From assembly GCA_034422455.1 (NCBI GenBank), contig DAOUJQ010000011.1, forward strand, positions 62,001 to 126,000: 64,000 nucleotides of DNA. The letters are read 5' to 3'. Positions 34,980-45,523 of the stretch are shown here, in pieces. This DNA is from UBA1127 sp034422455 (GTDB lineage Bacteria > Chloroflexota > Dehalococcoidia > Lucifugimonadales > UBA1127). How positions within the stretch are numbered: position 1 is the stretch's first letter; each line of letters starts with the position of its first letter. The position numbers and the translations under genes were made by a program. Below the pieces are notes generated by a model. The model saw only the letters and a list, made by a program, of their open reading frames with translations. It was not told where the DNA came from and made no database searches.

Positions 34980-35618
34980 TTATGTCACCCATAGTAGCCA
35001 CATGACGAAAGCGCTAGCAAGGGGGACCGTGAAGTTGTCTTCGAGGGGGATGGGAGTGAACTCCACCAGAGCAGCTGTCGCCGCGCCCACGGCCGCAATC
35101 CACAGCATGTCGTGCGCGCCGGCCGCCCAGAGGACGGCAGCGGCCGCCAGCGAGACCGCGAAGAAGGCGAGCGTGCCCTCAACGCTCTTGCTGCCGGGCC
35201 GGCTGCCGACGAGCCGGACTCGCAGCCTGCCGTAGCGCGTCCCGACGATGCCGGCGACGGGATCACCAAGAGCTACGAAGACCAGGGCAAGCGTCGCGAT
35301 GGGCGTGCCGAAGAGGAAGAGCACGAGCAAAGACGCGATGGCAAGGTGCGACGCAGCGGTCGGACTCCGGCGTTCTCTCGGCTTCATCAACGGGCCGACC
35401 CACAGCACGACGCGGCGGTTGACCGCAGGGACGAGCAGCCGGACGCATTCCACGGCTGCAAGGGCCGCCGCCCCGACGGCCGCAAGGTAGAAGGCGGGCT
35501 TGTAGCCGAGGATAAGGGCAGCCGCCGGAACGAGCAACGCCGCCGCTAGGTGGAAGATGCGCCTGCGCCAGGTGTGCTCCGAGGAAATGGGCGGGGTGGA
35601 CTCGGCCGGACTCAACAT
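34980..35618 (-). CDS. CTP-dependent lipid-kinase-like membrane protein
   Basis: A 212-residue polytopic membrane protein of the SEC59/DGK1/VTE5 type (CTP-dependent diacylglycerol, polyprenol or phytol kinase; cytidylyltransferase superfamily). Diagnostic motifs are ALGDPVAGIVGTRYGR, KSVEGTLAFF and EFTPIPLEDNFTVPLAS near the C-terminus. Six or so hydrophobic helices are visible. The ATG at 35618 is preferred over an upstream TTG. It is a single gene; likely role is prenyl-alcohol or lipid phosphorylation. Confidence 0.85.
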   Translation of the reverse strand: MLSPAESTPPISSEHTWRRRIFHLAAALLVPAAALILGYKPAFYLAAVGAAALAAVECVRLLVPAVNRRVVLWVGPLMKPRERRSPTAASHLAIASLLVLFLFGTPIATLALVFVALGDPVAGIVGTRYGRLRVRLVGSRPGSKSVEGTLAFFAVSLAAAAVLWAAGAHDMLWIAAVGAATAALVEFTPIPLEDNFTVPLASAFVMWLLWVT

Positions 35619-35829
35619 GCGTCGAGTATACAAGCGAGACGCCGGCTACATCGTCAAAAACGGCGTTCCACCGGTGTGCTTTGGGTTGCACGCGGTACGT
35701 GCGGTAGGTACACTAAGGTCAAGCGAAGCCACCTTTTACGCCGGTTCCCCCGGGCACCGCTCATGGGCGGAACGTCAGCGTGGATGGAGGCTGCGCAGGC
35801 TTGGTAAACGAAACTGGAGGATTCAAATA

Positions 35830-36156
35830 ATGGCAAAGCCGGAAGCAGTTACCGACGCGACCTTTGAGGCAGAGGTGGTCAACAGCGACCTGCCCGTGCT
35901 GGTGGACTTCTGGGCAGACTGGTGCCAGCCCTGCAAGATGATTGCGCCCATCGTCGACGAACTCTCCGACGAGTACGACGGGGTGGTCAAGTTCACCAAG
36001 GTGGACGTTGACTCCAACCCGAACACGCCCATGAGCCTCGGCATCCGCAGCATCCCGACGCTGATCGTGTTCAAGGGCGGGCAGCCGGTCGAGCAGATCG
36101 TCGGCGCCATGCCCAAGGCGCAACTCAAGCGGAGGCTGGACAGCGCGCTGGAGTAG
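35830..36156 (+). CDS. trxA: Thioredoxin with WCQPC active site
   Basis: A 108-residue thioredoxin. The fold is complete: VLVDFWADWCQPC (residues 23-35), then the Pro of RSIPTLIVFKGG. The active site is WCQPC rather than the usual WCGPC, with Cys32 and Cys35 intact. The start ATG has GGAGGA upstream. An in-frame open stretch runs further upstream but has no coding features. It is transcribed towards the selenocysteine tRNA, which follows 26 bases after the stop. Confidence 0.95.
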   Translation: MAKPEAVTDATFEAEVVNSDLPVLVDFWADWCQPCKMIAPIVDELSDEYDGVVKFTKVDVDSNPNTPMSLGIRSIPTLIVFKGGQPVEQIVGAMPKAQLKRRLDSALE

Positions 36157-36181
36157 GCGCGGACAGTTCGCCGGCAGCTTC

Positions 36182-36275
36182 GGGAGTGGATGGGGCCCGG
36201 TGGCCCTTGCGGACTTCAAATCCGTTGCGCCTCGTGTACGGGGCGGGTGGGTTCGACTCCCTCGCACTCCCGCCA
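36182..36275 (+). tRNA. selC: tRNA-Sec (anticodon TCA)
   Basis: A 94-base selenocysteine tRNA ending in encoded CCA. The anticodon loop is CTTCAAA (anticodon TCA) on a CGGA/TCCG stem. It has a long variable arm (CGCCTCG/CGGGGCG with one G-T pair) and a long D arm, as in bacterial SelC. Pairing of the acceptor is GGGAGTG with CACTCCC; the expected eighth pair would be G-G, and one T-stem pair is T-T. It tells the reader that this organism reads UGA as selenocysteine in some gene, none of which I find in the window. Confidence 0.92.
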
Positions 36276-36363
36276 AGCGCACCGCACTCGAGGCAACAGA
36301 ACATTCCTTGGATTCCCTCACCGGTTGTGTGTGCAGCACCTGCACACAGCTAGCGACTTGACT

Positions 36364-36993
36364 ATGGCCCAAGACGCTGTAACCCGCGCAACCTACACGC
36401 TCAATCCCGATGACCTGGAGCGGATGCTCCTCACCAGGGAGCAACTGCCGCCGGGCGCCACGGGGTTTGAGGTGGTGCGCGAGGGAGAGCTGAGCAATGA
36501 GGCGATGGCCGACCTACCCCTCGCGGGACACAGCGCCCAGGAGCTGCGACAGCTGGGCCGCGTCACCGGCTTCCAGCGCGAGTGGCTCACCACGGTGGAG
36601 GAGCGGGACCTCAGCGACGGCGCGGACTTGGCCCTCGCGACCGTCGTCCACTTCATGGAGGACCCCGAGGCTGTCTCCAACTGGATGGAGAACGTTTTCC
36701 TTGGCGAGTTCCAGGAGAAGGTGGGACAGGAGCTGGGCCCCGGCCACCAGCTGCTCTCCGTCGACAGGCTCCCCCTGACGGTCGACTTCCACCACGAGGC
36801 CGTGTCGATTCGCGCCGTGCAAGAAGGCCCCAAAGGCCTTGTGTCGTCTTCCGTGCTGGACTTCCGCATCGGCCGGTTGCTGGGCGTGGTGTACGTGGTG
36901 ACTGTCGGCGACCACGACCGGCTGGGCGTGACGCAGACCCTGGGGAAGACGCTGGAACGGCACATGATCGCCGTGGCGCTGGGCGCGGCGTAG
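36364..36993 (+). CDS. Conserved hypothetical protein
   Basis: A 209-residue protein without signal peptide or membrane helix at the N-terminus. It begins with a short acidic tail and contains RVTGFQREWLTTVEERDL and ATVVHFMEDPEAVSNWMENVF. Alternating strands suggest an alpha/beta fold similar to small PsbP-like or lipoprotein-like domains, but I cannot assign it. The ATG at 36364 is the first in frame after selC. It is monocistronic, followed by repeats and the convergent aldo/keto reductase. Confidence 0.6.
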   Translation: MAQDAVTRATYTLNPDDLERMLLTREQLPPGATGFEVVREGELSNEAMADLPLAGHSAQELRQLGRVTGFQREWLTTVEERDLSDGADLALATVVHFMEDPEAVSNWMENVFLGEFQEKVGQELGPGHQLLSVDRLPLTVDFHHEAVSIRAVQEGPKGLVSSSVLDFRIGRLLGVVYVVTVGDHDRLGVTQTLGKTLERHMIAVALGAA

Positions 36994-37046
36994 AGGCGGC
37001 CGTCTGCCTGGCACACTGGGGGATTGCCTCCCCCCACCCCGCCCCT

Positions 37047-37109
37047 CTGGGTTCCTGCCTCCGCAGGAACGACGAAGTCTCCGTTCGCCCTGAGGGAAAT
37101 CGAAGGGCG
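37047..37109. repeat. Dispersed repeat cluster, partial and inverted
   Basis: Contains TGGGTTCCTGCCTCCGCAGG, a copy of the short inverted-repeat family. It is followed by CGTTCGCCCTGAGGGAAATC and GAAGGGC, an imperfect inverse of the CTTCGACAGGCTCAGGGC repeat. Confidence 0.6.
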
Positions 37110-37134
37110 CACGGATGCCACGGTCCAGAGGTGG

Positions 37135-38031
37135 CTACGTCAGCTGCCGCCAGTCTTCTCCCAACTCCGCAAAGCGGTCCACCAGCGTGTTCAGCGTTTC
37201 GTCGGCAATGGAGAGGCCCTTGTCCAGCATTGCGGCGTTGGACTGCAGGTGGCGGAGGTTGGTCGTGCCGACGATGGCGGTGTCGACCTCCGGATGCGCG
37301 AAGGTGAAGCCCATCGCCATGCGGATGGGGTCGTCCTCGCCGTCCAGCGCGCCCTGGGCCGACATGGCCCGCATGCGCTCGAAATACTGCTGCGCGTAGG
37401 GTGACGGCGCGGCGGAGCGCCCCCAGACGCCATTGCCGATGGGGCGCTTGATGATGACGCCCATTCCCCTGGCCTCGGCGGCGGCGAGCAGGCCGTTCCG
37501 CGCCTTCTGGTCGACGAGGCTGAAGCTGGTCTGGAGGGTGGCGAAGATGCCGCTCTCCACGGCCCACATGGCGGCCTCGTTGTCGCCGCTGTAGCCCACG
37601 AATCGCGTCTTGCCGGCGTCCCTCGCCTTGAGAAGCGCGTCGATGACGTCGCCCTGCTCAAGGATTTCTACGCTGCAGGAATGAAGCTGCATCAGGTCGA
37701 CATAGTCTGTCTGGAGCAGCCGCAAGCTACGGTCGATGCTGTCGGTCACCGTCTGCGCCGTCCACGGCTCGCCCCGGTAGCCGCCGGCGACGTGGCCGCA
37801 CTTGGAGGCAAGCGTGAAATCGCCCCTGCGGTGGGAGACGGTCCGGCCCACGAGCTCCTCGCTGATCCCGTAGCAGGCCGCCGTGTCCAGGAAGTTGATG
37901 CCGATGTCGAGCGCGCCGTTCAGAAGGGACTCGACCGTGGAGACCTCCATCGGCGTGGAGCCGATCTCGGACAGGCCGATGCCCAGCCTGCTGACCTGTA
38001 TGCCCGTGGACCCAAAGGCGACGGTCTCCAT
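37135..38031 (-). CDS. Aldo/keto reductase
   Basis: A 298-residue aldo/keto reductase, an NAD(P)H-dependent barrel oxidoreductase. It has the N-terminal FLDTAACYG (catalytic Asp and Tyr), LASKCGH, and DYVDLMQLHSC regions expected of the family, and ends in VDTAIVGTTN. Lys and His of the usual tetrad are at these positions; the substrate is unknown. The ATG at 38031 follows GGAGG by about 9 bases and is preferred to the GTG further upstream. It converges with the 36.4-kb gene. Confidence 0.9.
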   Translation of the reverse strand: METVAFGSTGIQVSRLGIGLSEIGSTPMEVSTVESLLNGALDIGINFLDTAACYGISEELVGRTVSHRRGDFTLASKCGHVAGGYRGEPWTAQTVTDSIDRSLRLLQTDYVDLMQLHSCSVEILEQGDVIDALLKARDAGKTRFVGYSGDNEAAMWAVESGIFATLQTSFSLVDQKARNGLLAAAEARGMGVIIKRPIGNGVWGRSAAPSPYAQQYFERMRAMSAQGALDGEDDPIRMAMGFTFAHPEVDTAIVGTTNLRHLQSNAAMLDKGLSIADETLNTLVDRFAELGEDWRQLT

Positions 38032-38169
38032 ACGGACGCCCTCCAATTCGCAAATGCGGGTCACGCAGGTTGCTCCTGATTTCAGCGTGACGTCCCGTGC
38101 ATGGTACTATACAGAGCGACGGAACGCGGGACCCAACCGCGCCAACGGTGAAACGTAGATAGGTGTGAC

Positions 38170-38847
38170 ATGGAAATCGAGGACTTGCGGTCGGAGATGG
38201 CGGCGTGGCCCGTCCAGTGGCGATGGGAGGGCACGTCCGGGCACCCACGCCGCATGACAGACGTCTTTGTGCGGGCGCTGGAAGACCAGGGCTTTACGGT
38301 AGACCTGGCGGACGTGCCGCTGAGCTGGGGCCAGGCCCGGAACGTCGGTGAATTCGAGGGCGCGATCATCGCCCGGTGGCGGCAGTCGAGCGGCGAGGCG
38401 CTGCGGCGCAAGTGGGCCGCGGCCGCGGTGGGCGTCGTGCTTGCGCCGGTCATCGTCGGCATATTCATGATCAAGTACGCGCTGGAAGGCCGCAGGCACC
38501 AGGTGGGCCTGGAGTGGCGCGGCGAGTCGTACCCCGCGACGGCACGGGCGGACAAGGATGGATTCGGGGCGGAGCGCACCGGCATCGTCAGCGACGTGCG
38601 GGTCACGCTGCGCGGGGCCATCTCCGACGCCAACCGCCTGGTCAGGGACCTCTCGGACATGCAACCGTCGCTCACCCGGATCCAGTGGACGTTGGAGGGG
38701 GTACTGCCGACGTTGACGATGCCGGCAGGCACGGCGCAGCCGGAAGGCGCCGCCGGCGCGGTGGAAGGGGCTTTCACGCCCGCCTCGCCCGCACTGGATG
38801 CGACGGAGAAACCGCCGTCGTTGGGTGAAGGAAGGACCGACGCATGA
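38170..38847 (+). CDS. Hypothetical single-pass membrane protein
   Basis: A 225-residue protein with one membrane helix near residues 85-100 (AAAAVGVVLAPVIVGIFM). The region before it is mainly alpha/beta (PVQWRWEGTSGHPRRMTD), and the C-terminal part is Ala/Pro-rich and probably disordered. Family unknown. Its last codons overlap the start of the next aldo/keto reductase by 4 bases (ATGA), so they are cotranscribed. No clue to its function beyond that pairing. Confidence 0.65.
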   Translation: MEIEDLRSEMAAWPVQWRWEGTSGHPRRMTDVFVRALEDQGFTVDLADVPLSWGQARNVGEFEGAIIARWRQSSGEALRRKWAAAAVGVVLAPVIVGIFMIKYALEGRRHQVGLEWRGESYPATARADKDGFGAERTGIVSDVRVTLRGAISDANRLVRDLSDMQPSLTRIQWTLEGVLPTLTMPAGTAQPEGAAGAVEGAFTPASPALDATEKPPSLGEGRTDA

Positions 38848-39695
38848 ACTTCCAGGAGCTTGGCCGAAGCGGGACCCGCGTGCCGGACGTCGGTCTGGGC
38901 ACGTGGCTGTACACGGCCGGCAACGGGCCGCTTCGACGGGGAGTGGAGCTCGGCGCGAACCTGATCGATACAGCGGAGATGTACGGCACCGAGGACGCCG
39001 TAGGTAACGCGATCGAGGGCATTCGCGACGAGGTGGTTGTGGCGACGAAGATATCGCCGTCGCACTTCCGACGCCGCGACGTGCACAAGGCGTGCGACGA
39101 AAGCCTCATGCGGCTGCGGGTCGACGTCATCGACCTGTACCAGCTGCACTGGCCGAACCCGCGCATTCCCATTGCGGAGACCATGAGCGCGATGGAGGAG
39201 CTGGTCGAGGAGGGGAAGATCCGCCACGTCGGCGTGAGCAACTTCACCGTGCAGCAGATGGAAGAGGCGCAGGCGGTGATGGCCAAGTCACGCTTTGTCT
39301 CCAACCAGGTGGAGTACAGCCTGACAAACCGCTCCATCGAGGCTGACGTGCTGCCCTACTGCCAGGCCAACGGCATCACGGTCATCGCGTATGCGCCGCT
39401 GTCCCGGGGCGTACTGGGGAACGTGGAGGGCGACGCCGGGGCGAGGACAGTGGCCGAGGTGGCCGCTCGCAACGGGCGCACGGCGGCGCAGGTTGCGCTC
39501 AACTGGTGCCTGACCCACGAGCGGGTCGTGGTGATACCGAAGACGAACACGATGGCGCGGATTGACGAGAACTGCGCGGCGTCCGGATGGCGTCTCCCGG
39601 ACGAGGACATCGCGGCGTTGGAGGCGGCGTTCCCGTCGCCGGAGGGCGGGTATCCCTCGACGGAGGAACGTCGGCGGAAGTTGGGGTTCTTCTAG
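38844..39695 (+). CDS. Aldo/keto reductase
   Basis: A 283-residue aldo/keto reductase. Catalytic residues are visible: LIDTAEMYG (Asp and Tyr), VVATKIS (Lys) and DLYQLHWPNP (His). RHVGVSNF and RVVVIPKTN close the barrel. It begins within the stop of the membrane protein. The sequence is unlike the reductase at 37.1 kb, so the two are not a recent duplication. Likely a 2,5-diketo-D-gluconate-reductase-like enzyme; the substrate cannot be told. Confidence 0.92.
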   Translation: MNFQELGRSGTRVPDVGLGTWLYTAGNGPLRRGVELGANLIDTAEMYGTEDAVGNAIEGIRDEVVVATKISPSHFRRRDVHKACDESLMRLRVDVIDLYQLHWPNPRIPIAETMSAMEELVEEGKIRHVGVSNFTVQQMEEAQAVMAKSRFVSNQVEYSLTNRSIEADVLPYCQANGITVIAYAPLSRGVLGNVEGDAGARTVAEVAARNGRTAAQVALNWCLTHERVVVIPKTNTMARIDENCAASGWRLPDEDIAALEAAFPSPEGGYPSTEERRRKLGFF

Positions 39696-39719
39696 GGGAG
39701 CCGGGCGGCAGGGCTAGGG

Positions 39720-40079
39720 CTACTGCGGGGTCAGCAGGCCGTCCACGCGTTCCACGAATTGAGCGACTTCCCGCAGATTCCTTTCTACCGAAGACCTTTC
39801 CAGCCAGTTCTCATAGTAGTTGGTGTGGAGCATACCGGCGAGGGAGAACTGCACTTCAAGGGAATCGTCTTGTGCTTCTTCTGCGAGGCGACTGACCGCT
39901 CGGAAGAGCGACACGTGACTCCTATGTCGCCAACCTCGAGCTTGGGCAGCCGCTTTCACCATCGTGGCGGCGGCGCCCCAGCCCTTTTCGGAAGCCTGGC
40001 AGAGGTCGTCCTTCGCCAACTCCTCCGAAGCCTGTGACAGAAAGACCTTGCTTTGGTTGCGGTACGATAAGCGGCTCAT
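39720..40079 (-). CDS. PaREP1/HEPN-domain protein
   Basis: A 119-residue helical protein of the PaREP1 type, related to HEPN domains. FLSQASEELAKDDLCQASEKG and GAAATMVKAAAQARGW are typical, with the RHRSHVSLF region after. HEPN proteins often have RNase or nucleic-acid-associated roles; in PaREP1 the activity is unknown. The ATG at 40079 is chosen because the preceding 20 codons look non-coding, though that frame is open. It is single and convergent with the reductase. Confidence 0.7.
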   Translation of the reverse strand: MSRLSYRNQSKVFLSQASEELAKDDLCQASEKGWGAAATMVKAAAQARGWRHRSHVSLFRAVSRLAEEAQDDSLEVQFSLAGMLHTNYYENWLERSSVERNLREVAQFVERVDGLLTPQ

Positions 40080-40349
40080 GGCAATGAAGACTCCCGCGTG
40101 AGATGCCAAACACCGCCACACCATCCTCCAGAAGCGCAATTGTAATCGCTGTGTTTAGTAATTTCAATCTGGAACGTGGGCCATTCCCTCACGCTTTGCC
40201 AGTCGCCGGAACGGCCAGGGAAATTGAGCGCAACGAGCATTGGGGTTCCGGCATCCCAAACAGTTGACGACTGAGGTCAAGATGGGGCATATTTGGCACA
40301 GTTCCGTACCTTTCGCCGTCAACGGCAATTTGCCTAGTGGAGTGAAGCT

Positions 40350-42458
<2,109 letters not shown>

Positions 42459-42508
42459 TTGCGACAAAGGCGGTGAACCTGCCGCCTTGGACAATCGAGT
42501 AGCAAGCG

Positions 42509-42550
42509 GTAGCTGCAGGCTGAGGCATCGGTCTGCAGCTACTGTTTTCC
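42509..42550 (+). terminator. Terminator after katG
   Basis: GTAGCTGCAG and CTGCAGCTAC form a perfect 10-bp stem with a 14-base loop, followed by TGTTTTCC on the plus strand. Confidence 0.75.
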
Positions 42551-42593
42551 TTGACCAGCTATAGGGCGTGCTCTACACTTGATTTGTTCCCAT

Positions 42594-42669
42594 GGTGAGC
42601 GTGGCCAAGCGGTAAGGCGCCTGACTGTGGCTCAGGAGATCGAGGGTTCGAATCCCTTCGCTCACCCCA
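42594..42669 (+). tRNA. tRNA-His (anticodon GTG)
   Basis: A 76-base tRNA with the CTGTGGC anticodon loop (GTG). The extra 5' G (-1) at 42594 is encoded and pairs with C73. Acceptor GTGAGCG pairs with CGCTCAC, and the 3' CCA is encoded. All arms are regular. Confidence 0.95.
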
Positions 42670-42865
42670 CGTTGACAAGCGAGGCACCGGGGCTGTGGCC
42701 CGTGCCCCGGGCAGCCGGATTCGCCGCAGTTTGCTACGCGCAGCGCAGAATGCTAGGCTATTGCGCTGTCGCGCCCGATTCCAAGACAGACTCCGAACAA
42801 GTCGAATAGTGGTCTCATGCCCATCGGCGTGCGCCGATGCAATACATGTCCGGAGGACACCCCGA

Positions 42866-43279
42866 ATGCACCTGGTCATCGACGGCTACACCGGCAACCA
42901 CTCCCTGCTGCAGGACCAGGAGCACGTGCGGCAATTCCTGGACGCCTTCCCGGACCGCATCGGCATGACCAAGATCATCACGCCCCAGGTGCTGACCTAC
43001 AACGGCCCGGTGCCAGAGGACTGGGGCGTCTCAGGCTTCGTCATCATTGCCGAGAGCCACATCAGCGTGCACACCTTCCCCGACCGCAGCTTCGTGCAGG
43101 TGGACGTGTTCTCGTGCAAGGACTTCGACACGGACCTTGCCCTGGAGGACGTGAAGTCCAGCTTTGACCTGCACGATGCCAACACGTGGGTGCTGGAGCG
43201 CGGCCTCGACCACTACAGCCCGGAGCAGGCGCGCCGCGCCCTCGACGCCGACCGGGCGCGTCTGAGCACGCCGGCGTAG
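42866..43279 (+). CDS. speD: S-adenosylmethionine decarboxylase proenzyme
   Basis: A 137-residue SpeD that makes decarboxylated SAM for spermidine synthesis. It is a pyruvoyl enzyme cleaved at the Glu-Ser bond in ESHISVHTFPD (Ser64). Length matches the small bacterial/archaeal type. The ATG at 42866 is preferred over the longer upstream frame, which has no coding features and would give an odd N-terminus. It is followed 2 bases later by speB, so the pair is an operon for polyamines; no spermidine synthase is in the window. Confidence 0.93.
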   Translation: MHLVIDGYTGNHSLLQDQEHVRQFLDAFPDRIGMTKIITPQVLTYNGPVPEDWGVSGFVIIAESHISVHTFPDRSFVQVDVFSCKDFDTDLALEDVKSSFDLHDANTWVLERGLDHYSPEQARRALDADRARLSTPA

Positions 43280-43281
43280 GC

Positions 43282-44172
43282 ATGACGGCGGCGCAAGCCC
43301 ACGACGACAGCGCCCTCCCCTGGAACTTCCTCGCCCTGCCGCCTGAGCAGTCCGCGTACGAGTCGTCCCGATTCCTCGTAATGCCCGTCCCCTACGACGG
43401 CACCGTGTCATACCGGCCCGGCGCACGAAAGGGCCCCAGCGCCATCATCGACGCCTCCCGCCAGATGGAGGACTACGACATCGAGCTGGGGCAGGAGACG
43501 TGCGCGCTCGGCATCCACACACTGCCGGAGGTACAGCCCGATCCTGCGGGGCCGGAGGCGACCGTCGACCGCGTGCAGGAGGCCGTGGCGCGTGTGTACC
43601 GGCCGGGCAGCGTCATGGTGACAGTTGGCGGCGAGCACTCCATCAGCGTGGGCGTCGTCCGGGCGCTTAGGGAGGTCCACCCGGACCTGTCCGTGCTGAT
43701 GCTGGACGCACATGCGGACATGCGCGACAGCTACCAGGGCTCCAGGTACAGCCACGCCACCGTGGGGCGACGCCTCTCTGAGTCGTGCCCGGTGACGCTG
43801 GTCGGAGTGCGGAGTCTGAGCACGGAGGAGCGGGACGCCGTAGAGTCGCTGAGGCAGCCGATGTTCACGTGGCCCTACGGCGGCACAATCGAGCAGCTCG
43901 CGGAGGAGGCGCTCGGCCACCTGACGGAGACGGTGTACATCAGCGTCGACCTGGACGTGCTGGACCCGTCCATCATGGCGGCGGTGGGCACGCCGGAGCC
44001 CGGCGGCATGCTGTGGGACGAGACGCTCACGCTGCTGCGGGCCGTCGCGAGCAGGCGCCGCATCGTCGGGTTCGACCTGATGGAGCTTGCGCCGCCGGAG
44101 GGGCCGGTGAGCTGCGCCTACACGGCGGCTAAACTCGCCTACAAGCTCATGGGCTATGCTACGCTAAGGTAA
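43282..44172 (+). CDS. speB: Agmatinase / ureohydrolase
   Basis: A 296-residue ureohydrolase that converts agmatine to putrescine and urea. Metal-binding motifs are GGEHSISVG, LDAHADMRD and VDLDVLDP, with the two-manganese ligands in place. It starts 2 bases after speD ends, and the pair suggests agmatine rather than arginine as substrate. The site-2 protease follows 34 bases later on the same strand. Confidence 0.9.
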   Translation: MTAAQAHDDSALPWNFLALPPEQSAYESSRFLVMPVPYDGTVSYRPGARKGPSAIIDASRQMEDYDIELGQETCALGIHTLPEVQPDPAGPEATVDRVQEAVARVYRPGSVMVTVGGEHSISVGVVRALREVHPDLSVLMLDAHADMRDSYQGSRYSHATVGRRLSESCPVTLVGVRSLSTEERDAVESLRQPMFTWPYGGTIEQLAEEALGHLTETVYISVDLDVLDPSIMAAVGTPEPGGMLWDETLTLLRAVASRRRIVGFDLMELAPPEGPVSCAYTAAKLAYKLMGYATLR

Positions 44173-44206
44173 GAAGTTTCGCTCGCGGACTGTCTGGGAG
44201 TAGCCC

Positions 44207-45346
44207 ATGCGCACCTCAATCCGACTCGGCAGGATCTTCGGCATCCCTGTCGGCGTGAGCTACAGCTGGTTTCTCATCCTCGCCCTTGTCAGCTACCTGG
44301 TGTATGGTCAACTGGTCGTAGAGCTCCCGCGATGGGGGGTTGGGCCGCTGATCGGTCTGGCGGGGGCGACCGGTTTCCTCTTCTTCGGCTCCATTCTCGC
44401 CCACGAGATGGCGCACAGCCTCGTTGCGACCCGCAGCGGCGTCCCGGTGCGCGGCATCACGCTCTTCCTCCTCGGCGGCGTGTCCCACATCACGCGGGAG
44501 TCGCGGCGGCCGTGGGGTGAGTTCACCATCGCGGTAGTGGGCCCGCTGCTCAGCCTCGTCCTCGGCGGAGTGCTGCTGGGCGTCGCCTACTATGCGGCGC
44601 CCGCCCTGCTGAGCGGCAGGCTGCGCGAGGGCGTCATTGTCGTGTGCGTGTTGCTGGGCTGGACCAACCTGGCGCTGGGGGTGTTCAACCTGCTTCCAGG
44701 CTTCCCGCTCGACGGCGGGCGCGTTTTGCGGGCGGGCCTGTGGGGGCTGACCGGCAACTACTGGCTGTCTACTCGCATCGCCATATTCCTTGGGCAGGGT
44801 CTCGCCGTGGTCCTGGCGCTGGGAAGCGTGGTGTTCTTCCTGAGGACGGGGAACTTCATACACCTCTGGCCAATACTTGTGGGCGCGTTCATCTTCCTGG
44901 CTGCCTCAAGCGCGAGGAGCACCTTGCGTGAGAGAGAGCGAATCCGGGGCGTCACCGCAGGGCAGGTGGCGTCTCAGTGGACCGTGCCGGGCGATATGTG
45001 CATAGGGGATGTGGTGAACCTGCACATGCTCCCGAACGGCCGCAGCGCTATTCTCGTCGAGACCGACGGCATCCTCACCGGTTACCTGCACATTCAGGCG
45101 ATCCGGCGCGTCCCGCGCGAGGTTTGGGGGGCCGCCCTGGCAAGGCAGGTCATGACGCCCATAACCGAACTCCCAACCGTAAAGGCCCACCAGACCGCGT
45201 GGGATGTCATGGAGATGTTGGAAGAGGAAGATGACGGTCCGCCCGCGGTGATGGTTATGTCAGAGACTGTGGGCATAGGTGTAATCACCAGAGGAGACCT
45301 CTACGCCTACATGCGCGTGCGGCGTGCCCTTGACGTGGTATCTTGA
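44207..45346 (+). CDS. Site-2 protease (M50) with CBS domains
   Basis: A 379-residue membrane metalloprotease. The zinc site is HEMAH (66-70), with the third ligand in FNLLPGFPLDGGR. Multiple hydrophobic helices occupy the first 230 residues, and a C-terminal region (about 240-370) looks like a CBS pair that could sense adenine nucleotides. It is the rhomboid-independent intramembrane-protease class; the substrate is unknown. It is in the same direction as speB, but the 34-base gap leaves cotranscription likely, not proven. Confidence 0.9.
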   Translation: MRTSIRLGRIFGIPVGVSYSWFLILALVSYLVYGQLVVELPRWGVGPLIGLAGATGFLFFGSILAHEMAHSLVATRSGVPVRGITLFLLGGVSHITRESRRPWGEFTIAVVGPLLSLVLGGVLLGVAYYAAPALLSGRLREGVIVVCVLLGWTNLALGVFNLLPGFPLDGGRVLRAGLWGLTGNYWLSTRIAIFLGQGLAVVLALGSVVFFLRTGNFIHLWPILVGAFIFLAASSARSTLRERERIRGVTAGQVASQWTVPGDMCIGDVVNLHMLPNGRSAILVETDGILTGYLHIQAIRRVPREVWGAALARQVMTPITELPTVKAHQTAWDVMEMLEEEDDGPPAVMVMSETVGIGVITRGDLYAYMRVRRALDVVS

Positions 45347-45523
45347 ATGTGGAAAGTTTGATACGCATTGCTTTTGGGAACAACAATAGGCGGTAGTCAG
45401 TACAAAGCACCAAATACGACATTCGTGTTCCGTGTGATACGAAAGACGTGAAGCCGTGGCTCATGGAGGAGAAGCCGAGGGTCCTGCCGTCACTAAGGCA
45501 GCTTGACCGAGGCGGTGAATAGA

